The notes below the pieces were generated by a model. The model worked only from the letters and a program-made list of their open reading frames with translations, made no database searches and was not told the origin of the DNA. Below are positions 5,921-14,826 of a stretch of 34,319 bases of DNA, one piece after another; positions within the stretch are counted from its first letter, which is position 1, and every line of letters begins with the position of its first letter. Location: the NCBI GenBank assembly GCA_031370485.1, contig JANMQK010000147.1:1-34319 (forward strand), given 5' to 3'. The DNA comes from JANMQK01 sp031370485 (lineage in GTDB: Bacteria; Acidobacteriota; Polarisedimenticolia; Gp22-AA2). The translations under genes and the position numbers were made by a program.

Positions 5921-8332
5921 CTAGTTCCTGGCCGGTTTCACGACGTAACCGTCCACGCTCAGGCTGAGGTTGTAGTCATCCTGGCTGGTGTGCAGCTCGA
6001 ATCCGTTGACGAGCGCGTACCAGCGTCCCGGCACCGGCCCGAACAGCAGGACGCGCTCCGGATCGGAGAGAGTGGCGCCGTCGAAATACAGGTCGCCGAA
6101 CGGATCGACCAGGATCAGGTCGACGTCGTTCGTCGGGTAGTCGGACCAGTCGGCCTTCCAGATCAGCTGGAACTCCGCGATCTCCGCCCCGTCGGGCACG
6201 TCGAACGGGATCACGTCGGTCTGCGTTTCGGCAATCTTGCCCCTGGCCGAGGATCTGGGCTTCTGCTCCAGCGTGGCCTCGATCGCCACATCTCCCGAGA
6301 CGCTGCCAGCGTTCGTCCAGTCGCCGTTCAGCGTCACGCGCAGCAGGCCGCGCTCGGGCCTGTAGATCATGAACGTCCCTCCGAGCGTGAAATCCTGGGA
6401 GAAGTAGTCCCCCCCCCCCGGCTGGTTCGACGTCTTGGCGCTGTGGATCGTGATGAAGAAATCGTCACCGAAGAGCGGGTTCTGCTGCCCGGGAGGAAGC
6501 TCGGGCGCGAAGTTCGACAGCATGACGATGATGCGCTCGGTATCGGGCAGGACGTTGTACAGGATCTCGCGCCGCTGCCCCGGAACGAGCGGTCCCACAT
6601 GCTGGAGGACGCTGCCCCCGGCGACACTCAGGCCCGCGCCTCTCTGGACGTTCTGGAGGACGCTTCGTCCCGGCTTGAACGTCTTGCCCGATTTACCCGA
6701 CTTATCCGCATTGGCCGTTACCCCGGGCGAGCCCGGTCCGCCGCCGGTCGCCGGCAGTCCGGCGGCCGCCAGGATGTCGTAGGCGGCCTGCGCATCCACG
6801 AACCCGCTCCCCTGGTCGAGCGCGGTCGACCCGTCGACCAGCAGCGCCGGGTTGGCGGACTTGAGAATCGCCGCGCGGATGTCACGCGCGGTGGCGCCCG
6901 GGAAGGCCTGCCGGAGAAGGGCGGCGATGCCGGCGACGGTCGGCGCGCTGAACGAGGTTCCGCTCGCGAGGTTGATGACACTGGTACCGCTGAACCCCTG
7001 GCCGAAGCTGGCGAACCCGTTTGCGATGACATCCGGGTCGCTTCGCCCGTCCGCATCGGGCCCCCGGCTGCTGAAGTAGGCAATTTGCGGGCCGCCGGAG
7101 GGACGGTAGCGATTTCCGACGCCCAGCCCGAACTGGAGATCGCGGAGGATCCTCTCGTTGTGGGACAGGTTCGCCGCTCCGGTGGTGATCGCCGCAGTGG
7201 ACGTGGCGGGGCTGCCGACGGTCATGCCGGAGGGCCCGGAGTTCCCCGCGGAGCAGACGACAACGATGTCCTTGTCGAGCAGCATCGAGACGGCCGTGTC
7301 GAGCAGGTCGCGACCGGCAAACAACGTCGGCCCGCTCAGGCTCATGTTGACCACCTGGATTTTCAGCCCGCCCGGCTCCCCGGCGTCGTATTTCTCGCGC
7401 AGCTCGAGGACGCGGTCCATCGCCGCCAGGACCACCGAGACAGGCGCGCCTCCGAAGGGAGGGAAGATCCGGATGGCGTAGATGCTGGAAAGCGGCGCCG
7501 TCCCGACCATGGGCACCCTGTCCGGCGGGATGACGGAGGAGGGCGCGTTCGCCATGATCGATCGGAAGATCGTCGAGGCGACATTGAACTGGAATTGGAC
7601 GTTGGCGGAGATCATCCCCGCCACGAAGGTGCCGTGGCCGCTGTTGGAGGCATTCGAGTAGCCCAGCCCGTCTCCGACCAGGTCCTCGCCGCCGATCACC
7701 GATCCGTCCGATTCCAGGTGGGGGAAACCCGGCCGTATCCCCGAATCGATGACCGCGACGATGACCCCCTCGCCGCTGATCCCGCGAGCGAGCAGAGGCG
7801 TGACGTTCATGATGGCATTGTTCAGGGCGTAGGCGTCGGGATGCGATCTCGCGATCGCCGCCAGGGCGTCGCCGGTCATCCCGCGCGCGCTGTCGAAGGT
7901 AATCCTGGTCTCCTCGCCGGACTTTTCCAGCCGGGACCTGGCGTGCAGCAGGTCCATCGGGCGGGGGGCCGGAATCAACAGGTCCTTGGTGATCGCCCCC
8001 TGCCCGACCAGGGCGCCGAGCATGGGCAGCGCCGACCGGGGAACCTGAACGGCCACGGCGTCGAAATGCTTGAACTCCCTCACGACCTTCCCGCCGACGT
8101 TCCTGACCATCGCCAGCAGCGTGCCGTGAGGCCCGGCCTGCCGGATGAGGACCGGCTCGAGGGTGGCATCGGTCGCCCTCAGGGCGCGAAGCTGTTGCAG
8201 GCCCTGCAGGACGGTGTCCGCTCCGGGGGGCCCGGCAAGCGCGCGATCCCGCGTGAACGATCCGGGCAGCACGAACAGCGTAAAGAGCAGAGCGACCACC
8301 ACGAGCACCGACCTGCGACACATGGGCTTCAT
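5921..8332 (-). CDS. Secreted S8 family serine peptidase (subtilase) with C-terminal beta domain
   Basis: An 803-residue exported protein. The signal peptide is near residues 1-34 (RRSVLVVVALLFTLFVLPGS). A propeptide-like region to about 180 is followed by the S8 catalytic domain with Asp196 in VIVAVIDSGIRPG, His233 in NSGHGTFVAGM, the oxyanion Asn in CSAGNSGPSG and Ser460 in SGTSFSAPTVAG, so the triad is complete. The last 165 residues form beta-rich sequence (TDVIPFDVPDGAEIAEFQLI, NDVDLILVDPFGDLYFDG, PGRWYALVNGFELHT) like pre-peptidase or P-domain modules. ATG 8332 has AGGA 6 bases upstream. A TTGACA promoter lies upstream. Oddity: an 11-base C tract (G11 on the coding strand) at codons 638-642, between catalytic and C-terminal parts; a one-base slip would remove the last 160 residues. 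Confidence 0.92.
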   Translation of the reverse strand: MKPMCRRSVLVVVALLFTLFVLPGSFTRDRALAGPPGADTVLQGLQQLRALRATDATLEPVLIRQAGPHGTLLAMVRNVGGKVVREFKHFDAVAVQVPRSALPMLGALVGQGAITKDLLIPAPRPMDLLHARSRLEKSGEETRITFDSARGMTGDALAAIARSHPDAYALNNAIMNVTPLLARGISGEGVIVAVIDSGIRPGFPHLESDGSVIGGEDLVGDGLGYSNASNSGHGTFVAGMISANVQFQFNVASTIFRSIMANAPSSVIPPDRVPMVGTAPLSSIYAIRIFPPFGGAPVSVVLAAMDRVLELREKYDAGEPGGLKIQVVNMSLSGPTLFAGRDLLDTAVSMLLDKDIVVVCSAGNSGPSGMTVGSPATSTAAITTGAANLSHNERILRDLQFGLGVGNRYRPSGGPQIAYFSSRGPDADGRSDPDVIANGFASFGQGFSGTSVINLASGTSFSAPTVAGIAALLRQAFPGATARDIRAAILKSANPALLVDGSTALDQGSGFVDAQAAYDILAAAGLPATGGGPGSPGVTANADKSGKSGKTFKPGRSVLQNVQRGAGLSVAGGSVLQHVGPLVPGQRREILYNVLPDTERIIVMLSNFAPELPPGQQNPLFGDDFFITIHSAKTSNQPGGGDYFSQDFTLGGTFMIYRPERGLLRVTLNGDWTNAGSVSGDVAIEATLEQKPRSSARGKIAETQTDVIPFDVPDGAEIAEFQLIWKADWSDYPTNDVDLILVDPFGDLYFDGATLSDPERVLLFGPVPGRWYALVNGFELHTSQDDYNLSLSVDGYVVKPARN
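6409..6419. repeat. C11 homopolymer (G11 on coding strand) inside the subtilase gene
   Basis: Eleven consecutive C on the plus strand encode Pro638-Gly-Gly-Gly-Asp642 of the subtilase. It is the longest homopolymer I noticed in the window. The frame is intact as given, with good protein sequence on both sides. Confidence 0.95.
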
Positions 8333-8409
8333 GCGGTGTCCTTTTTTTGAGGTGAGGATGGTGTTCCTTAGGCGCGAAAAAGCGTAACTGTAAGATTCTC
8401 CAGACTTTT

Positions 8410-8438
8410 CTAGTACGACATGGATCGCGGCCTGTCAA
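8410..8438 (-). promoter_or_regulatory. Sigma70-type promoter candidate for the subtilase gene
   Basis: On the minus strand a perfect -35 TTGACA (8433-8438) is followed after 17 bases by TACTAG (8410-8415), a weak -10. It gives a leader of about 70 bases to ATG 8332. The 157-base gap to the upstream co-directional gene supports a separate promoter here. Confidence 0.5.
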
Positions 8439-8489
8439 GTTGTTTCAGGCCCGGCCGGAGCGGGCATGGGCCCCCGTGGGCCGGCTGCG

Positions 8490-11400
8490 TCAGAAGGCCT
8501 GTCCGATCGACAGGAACAGCTGCCCCTTCGCCTCCCCCGGCTGGCGGTCGAGGATTGCGCCGTACTCGAGACGGAAAGGCCCAATCGGCGTGGTCAGGCG
8601 GAAACCGCCTCCGGCGGCATGGCGGAGGTCTCCCAGGGAGTACTCTCCAAGGGTGCGGAATACGTTTCCGGCATCGTAGAAGATGACGCCGCGGAGCTTC
8701 CGAAAGATGGGGAAACGGAGCTCCTCGTTCAGCAGAAAGAGCCCCTCTCCGCCTATCGGGGCGCCATTGGCGTCCAGCGGGCCGACCAGGTCCCTCTTGA
8801 ACCCCCGGAGTGTCGTGTCCCCCCCGACGAAGAACCGCTCCGAGGGGGGCACTCCCGAATCGATGTCCCCGGTGAGGGTCGGCTGGCGCCTCGAGCGGCC
8901 GAACGCGGTCGCCGATCCCACCCGAACCGCCTGCGCCCAGACGGTATTCGGCAGGACCTCCCGGAAGGAATAGGCCTGGGCGGAGAACTTCGTGAAGTCG
9001 GCCTCGGACCCGATGCCGCGCCCGTATACGTTAGCCTCGGCGCCGAAGTAGTGCCCGCGGGAGGGCTCGAAGAGCGAGTCCCTGGTGTCGTGCACGGCCG
9101 AGATCGCGAACCCCGAGAGCCTGAGCGTCGTCCCATCGAACTGGACCGCGGCCTCCGAAAGATCCACGTCCTTCAGCGAATACCGATACAGCAGGCGGGT
9201 GGCGCGGGTGACCTGCCTGCTGATCTGGACCGAGGAACCGATGGTGCGGACGTCGAAGGCCGGCCGCCGTTCGGTTGCCCCGTAAGCGGACGCGATGATG
9301 TCGTAGCGCCCGCCGAAGATCCCCAGCTCGCGGTACAGGAGCGAGCCCCGCCTGTCCAGGCTGCTGGCGCGCGTCTGCAGCCCCACGTAGCGGCCGCTTC
9401 CAAAGATGTTGCGGTTCGATATCTCATACTGGCCGCGCACCTTCTCGTCGGTGTCGTAGCCGATGCCGAACACCTGCGTCAGGGGCGCCGCCTCGCGCAC
9501 CACGACCTCGATCGGAACACGCTCGGAGCCACCAGCCTCCACGGGCTCACCGGGCCCGGGCTTCAACTGGACGGTGCTGAAGATGCCGCGCCTGTAGAGG
9601 CGCGTCTGGCTCTCCAGCAGCTCCTTGCGGCTGAGCGCCTCCCCGGGCTTGATGACCAGCCCCCCGCGGATGACACTCTCGCGCGTGATCAGGTTGCCGG
9701 TGACCGCGATCGGGCCGACGACCTGATGCGCGCCCTCCTCCACTGTGAACTGCAGATCGTCCTCCTCGAAATCCTCGTCCCGGACGGCCGGCACGAAGCG
9801 GAACTGGACGCGCGAGTCCGGATAGCCGGCCTCGTCGTAGGCGCGCCGCAGGCGGGCCTGCGCCGCCTCGACCGCCACGACCGTGGAAGGCACCCCCTCC
9901 GGGAGCGCCGCGATCTTCTCGAGCCGCTCCGGCGTGAAGGCCTCCGCCCCCTCGAAGCGCAGATCCCGCACCGAGACCCGAGGGCCCTCTTCCACGTGAA
10001 AGGTGACCGTGGCCCGGCGACCGGAGCCATCCAGGACCACCTCGGGCTCCTGCACGGCCACGCGCGCGAAGCCTCTGGAGAGATAGAGATCGCGGATCGC
10101 TCCGACGTCCGAGCGGAGTCTTGCGGCCCGCACGATGCCGCCCGAGAAGAGGGTGTCGCGCGAAGTCTCGATCACGCCGAGGATTTCCTTTTCGGTGATT
10201 TGGCCGGCTCCTTCCACCCGCACCGCGTCGGCCTGCACGCGCGGCCCGCGCCGGATGTTGAATGCGACGCGGAAATTCTCCGCGTCGTTCTGCTCCACCG
10301 TGGACGCGACCTCGACACCCAGATAGCCGCGGTTCTTGAAAATCGTCTCGATCCGTTCGCTGGCGTCCTTGACGATGTCATCGAGGAAGATTCCCTGCTG
10401 CCAGTAATCGGTGATTTTCTGCCGCAGCCCTTCCCGGCCGCGCACCCCCCTGATGTCGATCGAGACGCGGGGACCCGAGGCGACATGCGCCGTGAGATCG
10501 ACGGCTCCCTCGCCCGCCGGCTTCTCCTCGACACTGACCTCGGCCATGAGATAGTCCCGGTCCCGGAAAAACGCCACCAGCCGATCCACACCGTCGTTGA
10601 CCGCGGCGCGGTCCCGCGGCCGGCCCGTGCGAAGCCGCAACCGCCTCAGGAGCTTCGAGGGCTTGAAGTGATTGGCGCCGGTGAGCCGCAGGGATGCCAC
10701 GGTGGGACGGCCTCCCTGGAGCGGACTCCCGCCGGTCGCCGGCGGGGCCGGCGGGGTGCCGCGCAGGACATACCTCAGGTCACCCCCGATCGACCCGTCG
10801 CCGCTGCGCGCGCTGGTGAATTTGAAGCTCTTACTCAGGGAGTAATCGAGTTGGTAGATCGAGCCGGAGGTCCGGCCGAGCTCGTCCGAGTAGGTCACGA
10901 AGAGATCGGGGGTCACCTGCTTCCCGAGCGTGATTCGCGTGGCCGGGTCTCCCGGGCCGCTCACCTGGAGAGGGTCGATCGCCACGACGTCGATCCCGAC
11001 CTTGCTGCTCAGCCGATCGCTCAGCTCCTGGCTGAGCCGGCCGGCCAGGTAGGACGACACCGTCTCCTCCGCGATCAGGCCGCTCTCGGGCGCGATCCCC
11101 TCGCGGGTCCGGCCCGTGATCAGCAGCGCGACGATGTCAGCCTGCGGGAGCGGGGGGGTGCTCGATAGCTCGTAGCGGAAATCGTCGATCGAGCCCTCGA
11201 CCGTCAGCGTCACCTCGTACTCGGCGACCGTGGTCTGGGCGCTCAGGTCGAACACCGGGTTGATCGCCTCCGGGTCGTTGAAATCGACGCTGCCGTGGTC
11301 GACGAGGTAGCGGACCTTGCGAAAGCGGATCGCGCCCCCCTCGACCGCCGTGATCCGGCCGGCCACCGAAGGGCGGGCGGCGGTCCCCCTGACCTCGAGC

Positions 11401-14400
11401 TCTCCCTGGCCCTCGATGTTGCCGAAATCGTTCCGCATCCAGACGTCCCCCGGCGCCGAGATGGTGAGGTCGAGCCGGAGATCCGCGATCGGTCCGGTCG
11501 GCGGCTGCGTGTCGAACAACTCCCCGCCGGCGTTCCCGACCAGGGTCGACTCGATGCGAAAGTCACGGCTGTAGATCGCCTTGATCAGGTCGATCCGTCC
11601 GCTCAGCGTGACCGCCCCGGGACTGGCGCGCAGCGTCAGGTCGACGTCCGAGAGGGAGCGGAATCCCTCCGGGAAATCGGCCCTGACCCCCTTGCCCTTG
11701 AGGCGCACCTCCGCGGTGCTGATCGAGAACGGCGAGCGAAACCCGGTCCCGCCCAGGACCAGCGAGCCGCTTCCCTCCACGGTCCCGCCGCCCGCCTGGA
11801 ACGTGAGCGTCTCGATCTGCGCGCCCGATCCGTCGAAGTGCGCCCGCCCCGTAAGATTCGAGATCGGGAACGGGAGGTCGGGATAGCGGATCGCCTCCGC
11901 GCTTACCTGAAGCGACCCCTGGAAAGAAGGGTCCTCGCGCACCCCGCCCACCTTCAGCTCGATCTCCCCCTCGCCGCTCGCATGGAGGTTGCGGGCGATC
12001 AGCCGGAACAGGGCCAGGTCGAACCGGCCACGCGCCGCGATCGCGATGTCGCCCCCGGGAGCCGTCGCGACATCGCCGCTCAGGTCGATGTGCGTCCCCG
12101 TGCCGGCCAGCACGATCGGGGCGAGGCTCAGGCGCCCGGCCTCGTACCGGACCTCGACCGGCCGCTCGGTGCTGACCACGGCCCCCGCCGCGCCGATCTC
12201 GAGCTTGTCGAGGACGAGCTGTCCCTTCATGTCCCCCGGCCGATCGAGTCGCACCTCCGCCCGGCCCTTTCCCGTGAACAGGACACCGATGTCCCTGGGC
12301 AGGCCGGCGGCGATTTCCTCCCCCTCCAGCCGGGTCCCGGTGAAGACCCACCGCACGTCGGCGGACCACGGACCCGCCTCTCCGGGCGCCGGCGGCTCGA
12401 GGCGGGCCACGCGACCCTCGATCTCGATGCCACGGCCCGGGACTTCTCCACGCAGTGACGCGACCGTCCCCTCCAGGACCGCATCGAGGCGCGCGGCGCC
12501 GAGCGGACGCCCGGCCGCCACGATATCCGCCGCGTTCAGCGAGAGCGAGCCGGTCGGGGCCGCGAGCGCCCCGCCTATCGTCCCGGCGAGAGTCGCCGAC
12601 CCCGACAGGGGCATGCCGCCGAGAGCCCCGGACCAGCGCGACAGATCGAAATCGCGGGCATCGAGGACAAGGCTTCCCGGCACGCCGTCGGAGGGCACGG
12701 CGTTGAAGGCGATGCGCCCGTCCAGGCGCAGTGCTCCCGGTCCCTGCGATAGGACCAGGCCGCGCGCCTCGATCGCCTCCGGCGTGTAATCGAAGTCGCC
12801 CTTGAGGCCATCGAAAGCCACCCCCATGATCCGGAGCGCCCCCGTGTCGATCGAGCCGCGTCCGGAGGGGGCATCGAGTCGTCCGCCGATGGTGCCGGTC
12901 GCGCTCAGCGCCCCTTCGATCGGCAGCGTCGAGCCCGCGGCCGCCAGGAGCGGTGCGATCGGGAAGTCGCGCGCCGAGCCTTCGAGGGCGAGAGACCGTT
13001 GCCGGACGAAATCAATCGATCCCTCAAGCCGGATCTCCCCCTCTTTTTCACTCCGCAGGGTGGATCGCCGGATCGCCAGCCGGTTGTCGGCATAGACGAC
13101 GTCCGCCTCGGCATCGCCGAGCGGCACTCCTCCGATCGTGAGGGAGGTGCCGGCCAGTGCCCCCGCGAAGGTCAGATCGCCGTTCGCGTACTGCAGATCG
13201 CCGCTCCACTTCCACTGCCCGCCGAGCCCTTGCAGCAACCCTTCCAAGGAGCTCACGCGGGGCGAATCGTCCGCCCAGGCCAGCAGGCGGACGGGGCGCG
13301 CCGGTTCTCCACCGCCCGCCGCGCCGCCGGGGGGCCGGCGCGGCTTTTTCGGGGAGGGCTCCGGCGCGAACAACGGCAGGATCTCCGAGATGTTGCCGGT
13401 CGCGCCGCTCAGTCTCAGCTTGAGGCCGGATCCCGGCGAAATGGTTCCCGAGAAGCTTCCGTTCACGGACCCCGCGCGCACCGAGCCCTCTTCGAGGCGG
13501 ATCTCCGGGCCCCCGATCACGAGCCGCGAAGTCGCTTCGAGGGGAAGGTCGGTTCCGCTCGGGGCCGTGAAGTGTCCGACCGCATCGAGGATCCCGGAGC
13601 CGCGCAACCCCGCGAGGCCACCGGCCGTCAGCGTGTTCCGGCCGCGGTAGTGAATCGTCCCCGTCATCGCCGGGCCGCTCCACCCCGCGCGGCCGAGGAC
13701 CTGCGCCAGGTCGAGCCCGTCGAGGCGCACCTCGTTCTCGGCGCGCCAGCCCTGGCTCGTCGAGGAGAGCGTGACCGACCCGGTCGCTTCGCCGCCCAGG
13801 AGGTGCGCCCGGACTTCGTCGATGGTCAGCCCGTCCGCGACCCGCAGATGACACCCCAGGCTGTCGATCGGCACATCCCAGAGACGCAGCCCGGCGCCGG
13901 TGATCCCGCCCACGGCCCGCGGCCCATTGCCGTCCCAACCCCCTTCGAGATCGAGGTCCAAGTGCCCCGAGGGCGCGGCCCCCGCCGGGAAGAATCGGGC
14001 CATCTTCTCCAGCTCGACGGCAGCCCGAAGCGTTCCCTGGACCGAGATGGCGTCCCCGTCGGCGGCCCGGGCCTTTCCGGTCAGGGTGATTCCATCGCCC
14101 CGGATCGACAGGGGGTCCAGGCTCAGTCCCGCGGCACCGGTCGTGAAGGCCGCCTCTCCCGCGAGACCCGCCCATTCGCCGGCCGGAATCCTGATCGAAC
14201 CCTCGCCGAACGCGATGGACCCCCGCAGGGCTCCTGCCTCGGCCGGGCCGTGCACCTCGACCTTGACGTCGTGGAGGTTGGCGCGCGATCCATCCGCCAC
14301 CCCGACGTCGATCTCACCGTGCCGGAGAACAAGCGACGACCCGGCCGGGACGCGGTCGAGAAGGGACTCCTCCGCCGTCCCGGCGCCGGCCGGTGTCGAT

Positions 14401-14771
14401 ACCGGCCTCCCTTCCGCCAGGACCAGAGTGGCGCGGGGCGTGTCGATCTCGATTTCGACGGGCCCGTGACGGAATCCAAGCAGCGTGAGCACGCCTGCGC
14501 GAAGTCCAATCTCTTTGACGGTCGCCTCCGCCTGCGATCCGCGGTTGCCCTCCCGGGTCAGACGGATCTCGAGCAACCGCACGCCCGCCGGCACCAGCGA
14601 GATCCTGGCGCCGGAGATCTGCACCGTGGCACCGAGCGCCTCTGAGGCGCCCGACTCGGCGGCTCGGCGCACCCGCTCCTCCACGACACTTTTCAGGTGG
14701 GGAACGGCCAGCAGCAGCGCCGCGATGGCGATCAGTGACGTGAGGGCCGCCCATTTCGCCGCGCGCTTCAT
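8490..14771 (-). CDS. TamB-Omp85 fusion: signal anchor, AsmA/TamB periplasmic domain, five POTRA domains and outer-membrane barrel
   Basis: One uninterrupted frame of 2093 residues from ATG 14771 (GGAGG just upstream; GTG 14795 in frame is the alternative but has no ribosome site). Residues 1-26 (KRAAKWAALTSLIAIAALLL) are an uncleaved signal anchor. Residues about 30-1335 are beta-rich, Gly-rich AsmA/TamB sequence with repeated short strands, and contain the conserved TamB C-terminal domain (GSVDFNDPEAINPVFDLSAQ, then STPPLPQADIVALLITGR near 1205, then YQLDYSLSKSFKF). A Pro/Gly linker (GTPPAPPATGG, from 1338) leads to five POTRA domains at roughly 1357-1433, 1434-1509, 1510-1597, 1598-1682 and 1683-1764, and an Omp85 barrel at 1765-2093 with the loop-6 motif DTTLRGF (Arg1989) and a C-terminal strand ending in Phe. 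TamA/TamB are normally separate and act in outer-membrane protein insertion or phospholipid transport. Here one chain should span both membranes. Confidence 0.93.
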   Translation of the reverse strand: MKRAAKWAALTSLIAIAALLLAVPHLKSVVEERVRRAAESGASEALGATVQISGARISLVPAGVRLLEIRLTREGNRGSQAEATVKEIGLRAGVLTLLGFRHGPVEIEIDTPRATLVLAEGRPVSTPAGAGTAEESLLDRVPAGSSLVLRHGEIDVGVADGSRANLHDVKVEVHGPAEAGALRGSIAFGEGSIRIPAGEWAGLAGEAAFTTGAAGLSLDPLSIRGDGITLTGKARAADGDAISVQGTLRAAVELEKMARFFPAGAAPSGHLDLDLEGGWDGNGPRAVGGITGAGLRLWDVPIDSLGCHLRVADGLTIDEVRAHLLGGEATGSVTLSSTSQGWRAENEVRLDGLDLAQVLGRAGWSGPAMTGTIHYRGRNTLTAGGLAGLRGSGILDAVGHFTAPSGTDLPLEATSRLVIGGPEIRLEEGSVRAGSVNGSFSGTISPGSGLKLRLSGATGNISEILPLFAPEPSPKKPRRPPGGAAGGGEPARPVRLLAWADDSPRVSSLEGLLQGLGGQWKWSGDLQYANGDLTFAGALAGTSLTIGGVPLGDAEADVVYADNRLAIRRSTLRSEKEGEIRLEGSIDFVRQRSLALEGSARDFPIAPLLAAAGSTLPIEGALSATGTIGGRLDAPSGRGSIDTGALRIMGVAFDGLKGDFDYTPEAIEARGLVLSQGPGALRLDGRIAFNAVPSDGVPGSLVLDARDFDLSRWSGALGGMPLSGSATLAGTIGGALAAPTGSLSLNAADIVAAGRPLGAARLDAVLEGTVASLRGEVPGRGIEIEGRVARLEPPAPGEAGPWSADVRWVFTGTRLEGEEIAAGLPRDIGVLFTGKGRAEVRLDRPGDMKGQLVLDKLEIGAAGAVVSTERPVEVRYEAGRLSLAPIVLAGTGTHIDLSGDVATAPGGDIAIAARGRFDLALFRLIARNLHASGEGEIELKVGGVREDPSFQGSLQVSAEAIRYPDLPFPISNLTGRAHFDGSGAQIETLTFQAGGGTVEGSGSLVLGGTGFRSPFSISTAEVRLKGKGVRADFPEGFRSLSDVDLTLRASPGAVTLSGRIDLIKAIYSRDFRIESTLVGNAGGELFDTQPPTGPIADLRLDLTISAPGDVWMRNDFGNIEGQGELEVRGTAARPSVAGRITAVEGGAIRFRKVRYLVDHGSVDFNDPEAINPVFDLSAQTTVAEYEVTLTVEGSIDDFRYELSSTPPLPQADIVALLITGRTREGIAPESGLIAEETVSSYLAGRLSQELSDRLSSKVGIDVVAIDPLQVSGPGDPATRITLGKQVTPDLFVTYSDELGRTSGSIYQLDYSLSKSFKFTSARSGDGSIGGDLRYVLRGTPPAPPATGGSPLQGGRPTVASLRLTGANHFKPSKLLRRLRLRTGRPRDRAAVNDGVDRLVAFFRDRDYLMAEVSVEEKPAGEGAVDLTAHVASGPRVSIDIRGVRGREGLRQKITDYWQQGIFLDDIVKDASERIETIFKNRGYLGVEVASTVEQNDAENFRVAFNIRRGPRVQADAVRVEGAGQITEKEILGVIETSRDTLFSGGIVRAARLRSDVGAIRDLYLSRGFARVAVQEPEVVLDGSGRRATVTFHVEEGPRVSVRDLRFEGAEAFTPERLEKIAALPEGVPSTVVAVEAAQARLRRAYDEAGYPDSRVQFRFVPAVRDEDFEEDDLQFTVEEGAHQVVGPIAVTGNLITRESVIRGGLVIKPGEALSRKELLESQTRLYRRGIFSTVQLKPGPGEPVEAGGSERVPIEVVVREAAPLTQVFGIGYDTDEKVRGQYEISNRNIFGSGRYVGLQTRASSLDRRGSLLYRELGIFGGRYDIIASAYGATERRPAFDVRTIGSSVQISRQVTRATRLLYRYSLKDVDLSEAAVQFDGTTLRLSGFAISAVHDTRDSLFEPSRGHYFGAEANVYGRGIGSEADFTKFSAQAYSFREVLPNTVWAQAVRVGSATAFGRSRRQPTLTGDIDSGVPPSERFFVGGDTTLRGFKRDLVGPLDANGAPIGGEGLFLLNEELRFPIFRKLRGVIFYDAGNVFRTLGEYSLGDLRHAAGGGFRLTTPIGPFRLEYGAILDRQPGEAKGQLFLSIGQAF

Positions 14772-14826
14772 TTTCCTCCGGATCTCCGGGAGCACGGTCT
14801 AGGATACCGCGCTTCAGACGGGAGCG

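Noticed and set aside
5876..8350. 824-residue plus-strand frame opposite the subtilase
   Set aside because: Its low-complexity translation is rich in Arg, Asp, Gly and Val, and the opposite strand has a full catalytic triad and signal peptide.
8439..8489. Terminator after the TamB-Omp85 gene
   Set aside because: Several overlapping GC palindromes (GGCCGG, CCGGCC, GGGCCC) can be drawn but none makes a single clean stem-loop, so I did not list it.
10680..10780. Frameshift or gene boundary splitting TamB from Omp85
   Set aside because: The frame runs without a break, the linker is ordinary Pro/Gly, and no alternative start with a signal peptide or ribosome site is visible here.
8466..11168. 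900-residue plus-strand frame opposite the TamB-Omp85 gene
   Set aside because: It is the antisense shadow of a gene with clear domains. The translation is Arg/Asp/Gly/Pro-rich with no recognisable motif, and long antisense frames are expected at this GC content.
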